Shown in pieces: positions 32,650 to 44,440 of a stretch of DNA of 64,000 nt (the stretch's first letter is position 1; every line of letters starts with the position of its first letter). The notes below the pieces were generated by a model. The model was not told the origin of the DNA and searched no databases. It was given only the letters and a program-made list of their open reading frames with translations. The DNA comes from Cordilura impudica. Taxonomy: Eukaryota > Arthropoda > Insecta > Diptera > Scathophagidae. The stretch covers positions 16,715,922-16,779,921 of the forward strand of contig OY821518.1 of NCBI GenBank assembly GCA_963682025.1. The letters run 5' to 3'. Made by a program: the position numbers and the translations under genes.

Positions 32650-34631
32650 TCAATTTTCTGTAAAATATTCATCACAATTCGTAAGAGAAGGTATATCTAA
32701 AAGACTAATCATTTCTAAACTATAATTATTTTCTAACTCTATTCGTGACTTCACATGCCGCAGGGAAGAAATAAGTGGATCGGAAGATGCTGCCAACATA
32801 TTGAAGAGGTTCTCATTTTGCCTTATCCTTGATGCTTTGAATGTGTTCTGCAATCTATATTTTTTATAAAATTTGTTAAGAGACTCCTGTGCTTCTTCAG
32901 CAAGCTCTCCAATTGGCAAAGACTGGTACTCAATTATATCTTTGCCATGCGCCAATATTTTATGGACGGTCGGGGTCAACTTCTTCTGTGGATACATTTC
33001 TGCTAAAAGAGATGCAGTTTTCGATGCATATTCTCCATATTTTGTAGAATTGACATTTTCTTTGCAGTTTAAAACATTCAAGATCGTTCCCAATCTTTTC
33101 ACGATTTGATTGTCAATTCCAGTGATTCTAGTTACTGCCTCATCATTTTCAAAAAATCTCCTAGAAGTGTTTCCATCGTTTGAGTTACCGTATCCGTGCT
33201 TGGGACAGTCTACTTTTAGTCCAACTTGTTTAAAAAAAGCATCCTGTATTTGCTTCTTTCTGATCTTTTCCTTATCCTTTATTGATGTATTTTCATCGAA
33301 GTTTTCCTCCTCTTGTGGTAGGGTATACGCCAGTTTTAGCAAGAACTCTATACACCTTATCCTTGCGTGCAATGGTGACATTCCATATTCGTAATTCTCC
33401 TCGTTTGTAGAATCGTTTAAATTACCAAAGTTCTTCTGACTCTTTTTGCAAATCGGGCATGACAATGTTGAGGTTGTTCCTGTCAGTTCGTTTACGACTT
33501 TTCCGTCAACCATGGTCAGGTGGAACTCGTAATTGCATTCAATATATTTTCCTTCTCCAATTTGCAGCTTTGTAGGCTTAATCTTGCTTATTTGTTCTTC
33601 AATGTCATTCACCGTGGTCCTTATGAGTTCTGCCGATTCCCTTGCAAACTGAAACATTATTGGTCGGCAATAATACACTGATGACGGACGTGGATTTTTC
33701 CAGCGTAGGAAAACATCAGATTTTAACCGCAAAGGAACAACAGATGCCATAAACATATTTCCGTCCGATATTGGAGCATCATCGGAACATATCCTTTGCT
33801 TATAAACGCTTTGTCCGGATGATCCATCGCAGCCCCATTTGCTGATCAATGTCAGTTTCTCAGGAATAATTTTCACCTTATTTTCAGGAAGACTCTCCAA
33901 CAACGTTTTGCTGTATGGCCCATGAGATCCTGCAGATTGGCTTTCACAGAGACTTCCGTAAACTCCGTATGCAGTGGTCGTGAATTTATTTCGGCTTGCG
34001 TAATATGCTTGTATCCTGGTAAAACGTCAGCCCCATGTCGCATCAAGGATGCCCGTAGTATCTCATATTTTTCTTTGGAAAGTTGTAAGTCCATAAACAA
34101 GGCCAAGGCTTCTTCGGAACCATACTTTTTAATGTGTGCGTTTGTGGGCGTGGGAATGCTTTCCTTAATCCTTTTTAGTCGCAGTGGGCTTGCATCAGCA
34201 ACAGATTTTGTGATCTGCGACCTAACTCTTTCACTATCCTTTGTATATTTAATAGACAGCGCGTCCGATAAATGCTTCGTGGTCAAGTCATTGGTGGCAT
34301 CGGCAAGTTTCCTCTTTCTTGTGAAAATTTAACACTCCTCAATACTTTTTTTTGGCCTTCCTTTTGCTCCTCTGGTTGATGTGATGGGTTTATCTACTGC
34401 CAATATATCCAGGATGGTGTCTTCATTAAGCCAGTCCTCGTATTTGGAGTTGAAGTTCTGAATGGTTTGATTAGATTTCACCCATTTTGCCTTAATATTA
34501 TTTTTTATAATTTCGCTTCTCTCAATATTTCCGTATAAGCTATCAAGTTCTTCTAAAGCAGCTTCCGTGAAAAACTTTGGTGTGTTTGACCTTCTAAACA
34601 GTTCAAATAATTTTAAATTGTTTAACGCCAT
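32650..34631 (-). pseudogene. Transib transposase (RAG1 core-like), recently inactivated
   Basis: DDE transposase that would cut and join DNA at the CACAGTG ends. The most likely start is ATG 34631 (MALNNLKLFELFRRS), and the stop lies at 32650, about 660 codons. RAG1-like blocks, in order: LISKWGCDGSSG with the first catalytic Asp (codon 33828-33826); FHLTMVDGKVVNELTG with the second Asp (33507-33505), 107 residues later against 108 in RAG1; zinc-type CPIC; NSNDGNTSRRFF; TPTVHKILAHGKDII (RAG1 zinc His region); and IGELAEEAQESLNKF with the Glu equivalent to E962 (32886-32884). An in-frame TAA at about 34331-34329 follows KKSIEEC, and the same frame resumes beyond it. A one-base deletion near 33905 (MGHTAK | LLESLPEN) shifts the frame. 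All catalytic residues are intact, so loss of function looks recent. Confidence 0.92.
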
Positions 34632-35165
34632 GGTTTCAGTACTTGTTGCGCCAACTTTCAGTCGTAGACTAATCCAGGCATTATGGTTCTTTTGCAATAT
34701 ATAGGCTTACGGGCAGATAAAACCTTTTGAATTATGTAAAGAAATAATCAAAGAATATGTTTTGCAAATATGGCAAATATAGAAAAATATAGATTTTTTT
34801 TATTTTTCGTCAAAGTTGAAAAATAGTGAAAAAACGGATAGTTTTTAAATAGTGATTTACCAGGAGAAACACAAAGCAAACAGTTAATTTTTTTTTATCA
34901 TTATACATTTAATAAATACATCAATCAATACAAACAAAAAATAAGGCGATTCGTTACCTATTTTTCGTGATATTACACCTGAAATCGCAACAAATTGACT
35001 AAAAATTGTGTGTTTTTTTTGAAAACCGAAAGTCGGTCAACTTTGAGCGGTTATATCTTCTAAACTAAAAATGTGATATTATTAAGAGTAGCATATTTGA
35101 AATCGTTGAAAAGTTTCCTATAACATGGGTTTATTCAAAACTTCGTCGGCGCACATGAAAATTTT

Positions 35166-35204
35166 GATTTTTGCAACCTCGTTTGCTCTACGGGCGCCAC
35201 TGTG
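35166..35204 (-). promoter_or_regulatory. Right RSS-like transposon end with 23-bp spacer
   Basis: Read on the minus strand: heptamer CACAGTG (35204-35198), exactly 23 bp, then GCAAAAATC (35174-35166), which matches 7 of 9 bases of the RSS nonamer ACAAAAACC. Confidence 0.65.
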
Positions 35205-35352
35205 CGACGGAGGGACATCGCTAAATCGATTCAGGAAATTATTCTGAGTCGATCGGTATAACAAAATGTGGGCCTAGATTAAACATTTTTGGTAGTTAGA
35301 AACATCAGCACAAACTCATTGTACCCTGACCACAGAGTGGCATAGGGTATAA

Positions 35353-36855
35353 TTAGTGTATGGTTGAAAATGGTGCTTTATTGGGACTTTTTTACTCCCT
35401 TTATATTAAACCATAGTATCTGCTTGTCTGCGTATCGACAAAACATTGGATCGATTTTTAACCCTTTTCCCGTTATCCAATCGAGCTGAAACTTTGCAGC
35501 AGACTCGCGGAAAGTGATTCTACTTCATTCTTTATTATATAGAAATTGTCCTTCTTTCAATATGTTATTTTATGATCTTCATCCTATTGTATTGCATTTA
35601 AAGACCATCCAAAGACTATCCAAATATCTTTCCCTAAATCAAACTTATAAATATAAACTTCGTCTTAAAATCGATTGTCTTAAATCATAAAACTGAAATT
35701 ATTTAGGAGTAAAAACTGAGATCTCTATTTGATTTTCTATAAAGTTTGCTGGTAGATGTTTAAAGAATATTAAAATCCAAACGTGCCAGAATTTGATCGT
35801 CAAAATTGATATGCCCATCTGGCTTGAAGACTCCGATAACAAATTTTCGATTAAAATTTTGAAATAATTCCAGATAAAAGGAAAAATTAACAATTTTTCT
35901 TACCGAAAATGATTTAATTCAGGCATATAGTTTAGCAGTTGCATTAAACCATTATTCCAAGATAATGAAGAAATCATTGTAAATTATCGAATTTTAAAAT
36001 CTTATATTAAGTTTTTTTTTTGTTATATTTACTTCATTATGATAAACTCTTTTATAACTTGTGTTAATCGCTAATTAATTTTTTATTATGAGTGTATCGA
36101 TGAAGTTAGGCAATTTATTATCAGATACTAAACATTCCATTCTATTTTATTTGCGTTTTTTTTCTTCATTTGAATGATAAGAGAAACTTGCAATTATTCG
36201 TAACATATTTTTTCATTTTTAAGACCATTATTAGTAATTTTATTCAATGTTCGATATTTTGAATAATATATTTATGTATTTTTTTTGCTAGTATTTAATT
36301 CTAACAGCTTTTGTTCAGAATTGCTGTTTACTCTGTTTTGTTTTGCTTTTCAAAATAACTAAAACTAGACTAGACAAACGTATAAAGCGTTTTTCATAGA
36401 TTACGACGGCACTTGAATAAATATTAGCCAATTGTATATTCACTATTAATATTAAGTTTAAATATATTTAACAAATTGGGTGACCTGTTTGATATAATTA
36501 AATATTTTTAAATTTACTGACTATTTGTGATTCAATGAACGAGAGAATTTAAAGTAAAGCCTAGATTAAGCTAAATGTCACGTCAAAAGTTGAGATCACA
36601 ATGTGTACAAACACAGCAAATTATTTACATTTTTGTAGAGTAACTAACACATTGAATTACTCGTATGAAGGTGAGTGTTTAGAATTGTTTGCTACAAATT
36701 CCGCCTTTGCTAGTTCATTTTCCACGAGTGCATTTTTTTTGTTTAATTTGCAATTCTCGTAAAAAGAAAAAAAAATTTTTTAAATACTACAAATTTCTTA
36801 TTTTATTCATTTTGAAAATTTCTATACGAGCAGGGTGGTAAAAATTTATTTAATT
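35353..36855. other. No recognisable gene
   Basis: AT-rich, probably intronic or intergenic. About 35395-35545 (tgcttgtctgcgtatcgaca, ccgttatccaatcgagctga) is a diverged single unit of the tandem array at 31490-32085. A 64-codon frame at 35699-35893 has no motif. Confidence 0.45.
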
Positions 36856-36856
36856 T

Positions 36857-37424
36857 TTTTTGGCAAAATCGGCATCTTCTGTAAGTCGATCGTAGGCCCA
36901 CTTAGCGAAGCGAAAACGTATTGGATGGTCAGTTGGCTTCAACTCCTGAACCAATTGGACTTTGTATGGCGTCATACCAAGGTCTTTATGCAAAATTCGT
37001 CTCAATGATGCCTCCGAAATGTTCAATTCTTGAGAACGACGGTGAATTGATGTTGATGGCGCTTCACGCACACTTTCTGCCACAGCAGCAATATTCTCGG
37101 GTGTACGCTTTGGCTTTTCACGCTTTGGTTTATCGATGAGGATGCCAGTTTCTTTCACTTTTTTCACAAGATAATGAACATACGGAGCTGACGGTGCTTC
37201 TCTTCTTCCAAAATCCGTACGCAATTTTCGCACACATTCTGCAACATTACCATGATTTTCAAAGTAATGTCGCAATATTTCCCAGCGTTGTTCAAGCGTA
37301 TACACAACCATATTCGTTCAGCGGAAGGATAAAACTAATTATCTGTTAAATCAGACATGAGCTAAGTGTTACCATTCACGAAATAAGCACTAGTTGAAAA
37401 AAAAACGTTAAATGGCGGACCCTT
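36857..37424 (-). mobile_element. mariner copy B (DD41D type), 5' half only
   Basis: The right end GGCGGACCCTT is followed by TA. The N-terminal DNA-binding half of the transposase is open from ATG at about 37311 (MVVYTLEQRWEILRHYFENH) to FAKKN. It includes both helix-turn-helix regions (NVAECVRKLRTDF; SEASLRRILHKDLGM). At 36857 the sequence breaks off, so the whole catalytic domain and the other terminal repeat are missing. One small in-frame deletion (KPK-RTPEN, lacking TV) is seen relative to copies A and D. Confidence 0.88.
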
Positions 37425-37519
37425 TATAAAGGCGAATGATAAAAACACAAACATTTCTTATGCCACTCAACTCTGAATTTGTAAGATTAAACAGTTGACG
37501 GAATAAATAACTTTTTAAC

Positions 37520-37880
37520 GAGTAAATCGCTTTAGACATTCATCTGGCAGCGCTGGTTCGGGCGGGTGCTCGAATTTGTTCTCCTTTGCCGCCAAGACAG
37601 TGTAATACGAGTTATAAAAACTTTATAGTGTTCACGACTATGATTGTAGTTTAATTGATAACGGCAAAATTGTTTCACCTCATCACATTCTTGGTCGCTG
37701 ATTTTTGAACGGATGATCTCATCATCGAGACCGTTTTTGATTAAAGTGTGATCCAGATTATTCCAAGATTTTGCAAATCTTTCAAAAACTGCAACTCTGG
37801 CGCTTGCGTTGATTTTAAATTTAAATCAAATACACTTGGCAAATAAATTTCAAAAATATGATTGCGACATGGTAAGTTTA
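37520..37880 (-). pseudogene. Coding-like relic, not identified
   Basis: The minus strand shows overlapping protein-like frames that the general AT-rich background does not explain. They are NHIFEIYLPSVFDLNLKS with APELQFLKDLQNLGII; then DHTLIKNGLDDEIIRSKISD with QECDEVKQFCRYQLNYNHSR; then, after a frame change, YYTVLAAKENKFEHPP with EPALPDECLKRFTR. The local GC content is higher than that of the neighbours. I do not recognise the family. It could be a decayed exon, a processed pseudogene or part of an unknown element. Confidence 0.35.
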
Positions 37881-38589
37881 CTAAGTGTTTGCCGAGAAGT
37901 TGTTTTAATAGAACCAATTTAAATTAAAATACGAAGATAAAATATATATAAAATTAATAAACATTTCCTACAAAATTGTTCATTTTGTCTCCAAAGATCT
38001 TTAAATTTCTTACCATACAAACCCCTTTGAAATGCATCCATAACATTAACAAATAAGAGTGTTAAATTCGGCTGTGCCGAATTTTTTGATACCTTAAACT
38101 CAATACCCAATGTTTAGTACGACTACCACTTTAAAACTATTGCCGATACTGAAACATTAATTCCGAATACCAATTCAATTTAAAGTTAATTGTTTTTTTC
38201 CTTTTGGTCAGTTTCTATTATAATTTATTTTTATAAGAAATAATGATCATGAATTAATTACTATTTGCTTACTAGGGTATAAATCCTATAAGTTTCCAAG
38301 TCTTTCATAGAACACTAACGAAATTCATTATTTAACATAGCCGGCGTTATAATACCAAAAGTTTGATCCCTCTTAGAATGTTTTGAGACCTTAGAAGTTG
38401 CACGATAATTAAAAAAAAAATGCAAATGATTCTTGGCTAAAAATTATTAATATTTAAAATAAGCGAATTTTAAAATAATTTTATCTGAATTGGCTAGAAC
38501 TATGTTAATTTGAGGATACATTTAATACAAAAAAGAACTACATATGTAATAATAATAGGTAAGAATCTTAATATAGAAATTAAAACTTT
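37881..38589. other. No recognisable gene
   Basis: AT-rich. The block gagtgttaaattcggctgtg-ccgaattttttgatacc (about 38051-38095) contains a TTCGGC..GCCGAA palindrome and is echoed, diverged and inverted, near 25255-25295. It is probably a short dispersed repeat. Confidence 0.45.
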
Positions 38590-38744
38590 TAATATTTAAT
38601 TTTTAAATTTTTATTTTTAATTTTTAATTTTATTTTTTAATTTTGCATTTTTCATTCTCCATTTTTCATTTTCCATTTTTCATTTTTAATTTTTATTTTT
38701 CCATTTTTCGTTTTCCACTTTTCATTTTTCATTTTCCATTTTTC

Positions 38745-38776
<32 letters not shown>

Positions 38777-39175
38777 TTCATTTTTAATTTTTCATTCTTC
38801 ATTTTTCATTTTTCATTTTTCATTTTTCATTTTTAATTTTTCATTTTTCATTTTTCATTTTTCATTTTTCATTTTTCATTTTTCATTTTTCATTTTTCAT
38901 TTTTCATTTTTCATTTTTCATTTTTCATTTTTCATTTTTCTTTTTTCATTTTTCATTTTCCCATTTTCATTTTCATTTTCCATTCTCCATTTTTCATTTT
39001 CTATTTTCCATTTTTAATTTTTCATTTTCATGTTTCTTTTTACATTTTCATTTTTCATTTTCCATTTTTATATTTTCAGTTTTTATTTTTCATTTTCAAT
39101 TATTTATTTTCCATTTTTCATTTCCATTTTTCATTTTCCATTTTTAATTTTTCATTCTCCATTTTTAATTTTCTA
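38590..39175. repeat. TTTTTCAT minisatellite, left half
   Basis: Dense array of TTTTTCATTTTTCATTTTCCA-type units of about 6-13 bp. Long stretches near 38840-38940 are almost perfect TTTTTCAT. It is continuous with 40291-41040 apart from the mariner inserted between. The 124-codon Phe/Ile/His-rich frame is an artefact. Confidence 0.92.
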
Positions 39176-40290
39176 AAGGGTCCGCCGTCTAACGTTCTTT
39201 TTTTTTTCAACTAGTGCTTATTTCGTGAATGGTAATACTTAGCTCATGTCTGATTTGACAGATAATTAGCTTTATCCTTCCGCTGAACGAATATGGTTGT
39301 GTATAAGCTTGAACAACGCTGGGAAATATTGCGACATTACTTTGAAAATTATGGTAATGTTGCAGAATGTGTGCGAAAATTGCATACGGATTTTGGAAGA
39401 AGAGAAGTACCGTCAGCTCCGTATGTTCGTTATCTTGCGAAAAAAGTGAAAGAAAGTGGCAAAGCGTGAAAAGTCAAAAACAGTGCGTACACCCGAGAAT
39501 ATTGCTGCTGTGGCAGAAAGTGTGCGTGAAGCGACATCAACATCAATTCACCGTCATTTTCAAGAATTGAACATTTCAGATGAACTCATTTTGATCTTGG
39601 CGGGTATGTAAACAAGCAAAATTATCGCATTTGGGGCACAGAAAACCCGCACGCATACATTGAAAAGGCCATACACCCAAAACGAGTTACTGTTTGGTGC
39701 GGCTTTTGGTCCTGAGGCATAATTAGGCCATTTTTCTTCGAAAATGTGCAAGGGGTGGCCGTTACAGTCAATGGCGATCGTTATCGGGCCATGTTGAACA
39801 AATTTTTGTTCACAAAAATTGAAGAGGAGGATATTGGCAACATTTGGTTTCAACAGGACGGCGCTACGTGCCACACAGCCGAAGCTACACTCGATGTTTT
39901 GCGCCCTGTTTTTGAAGATCGCATTATCAGCCGCAGAGCTGTCGTTTGGCCACCTCGGAGCTGCGATTTGACACCGTTGGACTATTATTTGTGGGGTGCC
40001 CTCAAAGATAAGTGTTACGCCAATAAGCCAGAGACAATTGAGGCTTTAAAGGACAATATTCGTGAAGCCATTGGTGAAATACAGCTGCACACAATCGATA
40101 ATAGTGTGCTTAAAAATTGGACCGATCGTGTAGGCTACTGCATGGCCAGCCTAGGCAGCCATTTGAATGAAATTATTTTCCATTATTAACCGGAAGGATT
40201 GTACTTTCAAATAAAAAAGAAATTTGAGATAATATTCAGCAGTTTTTTTTTATAGCATTTAAAAAAAAAAAAGTTATTTGGCGGACCCTT
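39176..40290 (+). mobile_element. mariner copy C (DD41D type) inserted in the minisatellite
   Basis: Ends AAGGGTCCGCC and GGCGGACCCTT, with TA at 39174-39175 and 40291-40292. The N-terminal frame begins at ATG about 39294 (MVVYKLEQRWEILRHYFENY). A deletion joins HFQELNIS directly to the DEAHFDLGG region at a shared TTTC(A/G)GA, removing the second helix-turn-helix. One further base is lost (GATGAACTC for GATGAAGCTC). The catalytic part at 39746-40189 is open: NIWFQQDGATCHTAEATLD and LTPLDYYLWGALKDKCY. It lacks one Asp codon (RRAVVWPP), so the spacing is 40 rather than 41. Confidence 0.92.
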
Positions 40291-40438
40291 TATATTCCAT
40301 TTTTCATTTTCCATTTTCCGTTTTTCATTTTTCATTTTCTATTTTCCATTTTACATATGTCATTTTCAATTTTCCGTTTTTCATTTTCAATTTTTTATTT
40401 TCCGTTTTTCATTTTCCATTTTTCATTTTCCATTTTTC

Positions 40439-40470
<32 letters not shown>

Positions 40471-40487
40471 CCCATTCTCCATTTTTC

Positions 40488-40519
<32 letters not shown>

Positions 40520-40711
40520 TTCATTTTCCATTTTCCATTTTTCAATTTTCAGTTTTCATTTACAATTTTTTATTTTCCAGTTTTCATTTTCCATTTTTCT
40601 TTTTCCTTTTTTCATTTTCCATTTTCCTTTTTTTCATTTCTCGTTTTCCATTCTCCATTTTCCAGTTTTCATTTTTCATTTTCCATTTTTCATTCTCCAG
40701 TTTTCATTTTC

Positions 40712-40744
<33 letters not shown>

Positions 40745-41040
40745 TCCGTTTTTCATTTTCCATTTTTCATTTTTCTTTTTCCATTCTCCATTTTTCAGTT
40801 TTCATTTTCTATTTTCCATTTTTCTGTTTCCATTTTCCGTTTTTCATTTTCCATTTTTCATTTTTCATTTTCCAGTTTTCATTTTTCATTTTCCATTTTT
40901 CATTTTTCATTCTCCATTTTTCATTTTCTATTTTTCATTTTTCACTTTCCATTTTTCATTTTCCATTTTTTAATTTTTCATTTTTCATTTTCCATTTTCC
41001 AGTGTTCATATATTTAATTTTTCGTTTTCAGTTTTTCTTT
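40291..41040. repeat. TTTTTCATTTTCCA minisatellite, right half
   Basis: Same array as 38590-39175, here with more TTTTCC units and more degeneration. Two long plus-strand frames (231 and 236 codons) run through it in different registers and are compositional artefacts. The boundaries do not match the arms of the GATGTGTAAACATC element seen around other arrays. Confidence 0.92.
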
Positions 41041-44000
41041 CATATTGGTGATTTCTTTTTATTATAACGTGATTTCATGGTAGTTGTGTTTGTTGGTATG
41101 ATTGCACAATTTTTTTGTGGCTTTTTTAACTGTGAATGTTCTGGTACAACAATTATGTTCAACCACTAAAATATTACAACAAACACACTGGATTTTATGT
41201 TTTTTTTTAGAGGTATCTACATATATTTGCTCGTATCTAAGCACAATGATGCCCGATTTAGCCCATTTGCAATACCAACCTGCTGGAAATTATGGCAAAT
41301 GATATTATTGTAACCTTACCCAGCAAAATGTTATTTTTTTGTGAATGAGCGTGATTTCAACAGACAGACGGACAGACGGACATCGTCATATCGACCCGCG
41401 CTGTGATAAGGATCAGGAATATGTATATTTTATGTCGGAAATTAGTTTTTCGATGCGTTACAAACGGAATGACAAACCTATATATACCCTCTACCACTGA
41501 GGTGCGGAGGGTATAAAAATACGATATCTATCCGGATAGCAATAACCAAAAACTAAAATTTCTTACGATAATGGTTATTGGTAACCAAAAAAATTTTTTG
41601 GTTGCTATAATAATTATTCATTACAAAAAAAAATATTTTTCATTTAAATTGGTTACGGTGACCAAAATACGATAATCGTTAAAAATCCGCCTAAACAGAT
41701 GAAGTGAATTTTTAGTGCAACCTTTTCTTCTGAAAGAAAAAATAACATTTATTTTCCGTCCCTGATATAAAGACGTACAATTTACTTGCCTCCACTTGCC
41801 ACTAAAACTAATAGTTACTACTAGCAAGTAGTAGTTGTGATGATAATTAAATATTGATAAATAAATGTTGCATTGGATGGAGTCAATTGTTTGTGTTTAA
41901 TTTAGATAAGTGCTCTATACAACGTAATTGAACACTCCGAACAACCTGTGATCTCATAATACAACAAGTAAATACGTGCTTGTTTCTTTTAAAGAAATTA
42001 ACAACATGTTGTTATTTATACTGAAGAAATAATTCAATGTGAAAGATCGTTGTTTAAGCTAAAACTTTTATTATTGTGATTGAAGGTCGCTTAAATGGTG
42101 AAAGCTTACATATTTCTGTACTCAATTAAAATTTGATTAATTAAACTAAATTCTAGCTATATAAAAAAAAAAAATATTTTCCCAGTTCAAAGTGTAATAC
42201 AGCAAACTTTCTTTCAGGCTTAAATTTAAACAAAACTGATAGTCAGGTTAATTTATAGCTAGCATTACCTAATTTTTTTAAAGTAAACTCTTTAGCTATT
42301 TTAAGCTCTATATTGAAGTAAATTCTTTTATTTATTCAGGGCATACCAAAGTAAAATCTCTCGCTACTGTAAATTTTTTATAAATATATCATGGTAATTA
42401 GTTTGAGTGAATAACACATTTGTTACAGGGGTTCAAAGTCGGAAAGGCTTGAATATGAATTGTTAAACTAAAATTTTAAAATTGACCAATATTTTTATCT
42501 TTAATATCTTTGACTGAAAAAATTTTCACTAACAGAAGGTTAACTATTTCAAGAGCACAAGTTTCGCTTAAGTGAACGGTTCATTGGCTTAATTTTGTTT
42601 AAAATTTTTTTAAAACTCTTTCACCAATTTAAATTTAACTAAATGATCTCCTTTGTCAGTTTAAGTTCTGCAGTAAAAGTTAGATAATATTAAACTAAAG
42701 TCAATAACGTCTCTTGCTAAAATAATCTTTTGCGCATTTTAAATATTTTTTATAGTTAAATAATTAACTTAATCAAGCGTAACTATAGTTTATTTTCTTC
42801 ACAGCTCACTATTTGAATCTTTTGTTTATGCCTTTTAAATTAAGGTTTTTAGTTGTCGTCACTGATTTTCCTATAAATATAGACAAATAATTTAAACATT
42901 TTCACGTTTCTGTAAACAAATGACAGCTAGCTAGCTCAATAACACATACTTACATACATACACACATTCAATAACGTACCTTTAATTCTTAGCAATTCTA
43001 ATCAAAATTCTAAACTAGCTTGGTAGCAAAACTTGTTTATGCGATATTTTTTTCAATTGATTACTAAAAATATATACTCGTATTTTAAAGTAGCAAAAAA
43101 TAGAAGAAAAAAAATCCCAGTATAAAGAAGATCAGCTCGTGAGTGTTGAATTGAAGAGATAGATGACACTTTAATGATAGTGCTACTAAGATGTGGTAAT
43201 AGGTGTACAAGTATGTTACGTTCCCTTTTAACATTTAAAGTCTTATACAATTTAGTTGTTCTCATGCCTAGAAATTCACATAAATTCATGTGAGTGTGAG
43301 AAAAACACCCAAACATGTTGCTTAAAAGCTTGTTATGACTAGAAAAGAAAAAAAAAAAAAACAATTAAAAACAAGATTTGCATTTGTTAATAATGTTTTA
43401 ATGATTTAAATATATACACTCTTATAAATTTTATTGTATATTTATTCCATTTACGGAAGTATTTTTTTCCATTTCTATTTGTGGTAAAAATACATTATAT
43501 TTGCACACAAAATGTAAGCACCTTTTTATTAAAAAATATCTAGATATTCTTTTTGATTTTTGAAAACATTTGTTAATATTTGTTTACCAATCTTTTTACA
43601 TAGAAATTTTAATCTACATAAATTTCTATATTTTACTCAAAAATGTGTATTTTTAAACTAAAAGTGCTTAGGCGTGTTTAACAATATTTACTAATTTTTT
43701 TTTTTGTGAATTTTTGCTTAATTTTTTTTTATATGAACAGAAAAATATTTTAAACGTTTCGTGCTTAGAATTGAGCATTATATACATTTTTCACTTATTT
43801 TTTTGAGTGTATAAAAAATATATTAAAGGTTGAGGGTTATATTAAATATAAATTTTCTAATAAACATTGAATAAAATAATAATCATTGAAAACGTGAGAG
43901 TTTTCTGTTAAGAAGTGTGCAATGCAGTGAGACAAATGGTCTGGGAGTTGGAATTTGGTAAAACTTTAATTGGCCAGAGTTATCAAATTTTGAAATGGTA

Positions 44001-44232
44001 CTGAAGTATTCACCAGAAAAAAAAGTATTTTGCTAATCCCGAAATATAAAATTTTTTTAATATGTTTTTCAATTTGAATTAATTACGAATAACATTAAGT
44101 ATAAAGTATGAAATTGAACGAAGTTAATAAATTTAATTTTTATTTAAGAATAATAATCACGTAGATGTTTAATGATCTTTTAGCGACATGCAAAGAATTT
44201 TGAAATATTTATCACACTTTTTGAATTTTTCA
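41041..44232. other. No recognisable gene; probably intron or intergenic
   Basis: Mostly unique AT-rich DNA. The only recognisable piece is a Helentron-like tail at 41340-41515. Open frames at 41062-41302, 41621-41827 and 43053-43364 lack motifs or good composition. A gctagctagctc tract (about 42928-42939) is a short palindrome. Confidence 0.45.
41340..41515 (+). mobile_element. Partial relative of the Helentron-like family
   Basis: gacagacggacagacggaca, a tcgacccg(c)gctgtgataagg box and the end taccctctaccactgaggtg-cggagggtataa. It has the same architecture as the S family (GACG array, then an inverted TATACCC/GGGTATA box) but a different sequence. A second piece of this subfamily is at about 49340-49440. 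Confidence 0.6.
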
Positions 44233-44345
44233 TAAATATATGATGTGTAAAAATCTATTTCACATTACAATCACAAAAGCAGTGTAAGATGTAAGACGTA
44301 AGACAAAATCGGTGTGACTTATGATTGTAATGGTGAAAAAATTAT
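44233..44345. mobile_element. Fragment of the array-bearing family
   Basis: gatgtgtaaaaatctatttc, cattacaatcacaaaagcag, aaaatcggtgtgacttatga and ttgtaatggtgaaaaaatta. One arm only, ending where the array would start. Confidence 0.65.
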
Positions 44346-44440
44346 GATATATAATAACGTTTTTGTCGTTGTTTTCTACATTATATTTCTTCACTTTTTA
44401 TAAACATTTATAATTAACTTCCTCACTGCATTTAATAATA

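Larger units (their letters stand above)
32330..35204 (-). mobile_element. Transib DNA transposon with RSS-like ends (Transib-1)
   Basis: Terminal inverted repeats CACAGTGGCGCC..GGCGCCACTGTG are flanked by the 5-bp direct repeat CGACG (32325-32329 and 35205-35209). The CACAGTG start and the GC-rich 5-bp CGNCG duplication are the published signature of Transib, the superfamily related to RAG1. The element is 2,875 bp, and its single transposase gene (32650-34631) fills most of it. One nonsense and one frameshift mutation are the main lesions seen. It interrupts the Helentron-like repeat S5, so it is younger than that copy. Confidence 0.92.
31144..35352 (+). mobile_element. Diverged Helentron-like repeat S5, twice interrupted
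   Basis: The 5' part (attatagtcagtctgcacca, gataccctataccacgag, ggactaggtcgaaaaatgga) and the 3' part (acatcgctaaatcgattcag, atttttggtagttagaaa, catagggtataa) belong to one old copy. It is split by a tandem-repeat segment (about 31445-32095) and by the Transib at 32330-35204. The Transib entered the GACG-rich stretch, as its CGACG target duplication shows. Confidence 0.75.

Noticed and set aside
33110..33394. Plus-strand frames opposite the Transib transposase
   Set aside because: Shadows of the minus-strand RAG1-like reading frame.
40278..41067. Two overlapping frames of 231 and 236 codons, plus strand
   Set aside because: Same artefact in the TTTTTCAT array. Two frames are open at once over the same bases.
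43053..43364. 103-codon minus-strand frame beginning with poly-Phe
   Set aside because: Opens in a poly-A tract and has no domain. Likely chance.
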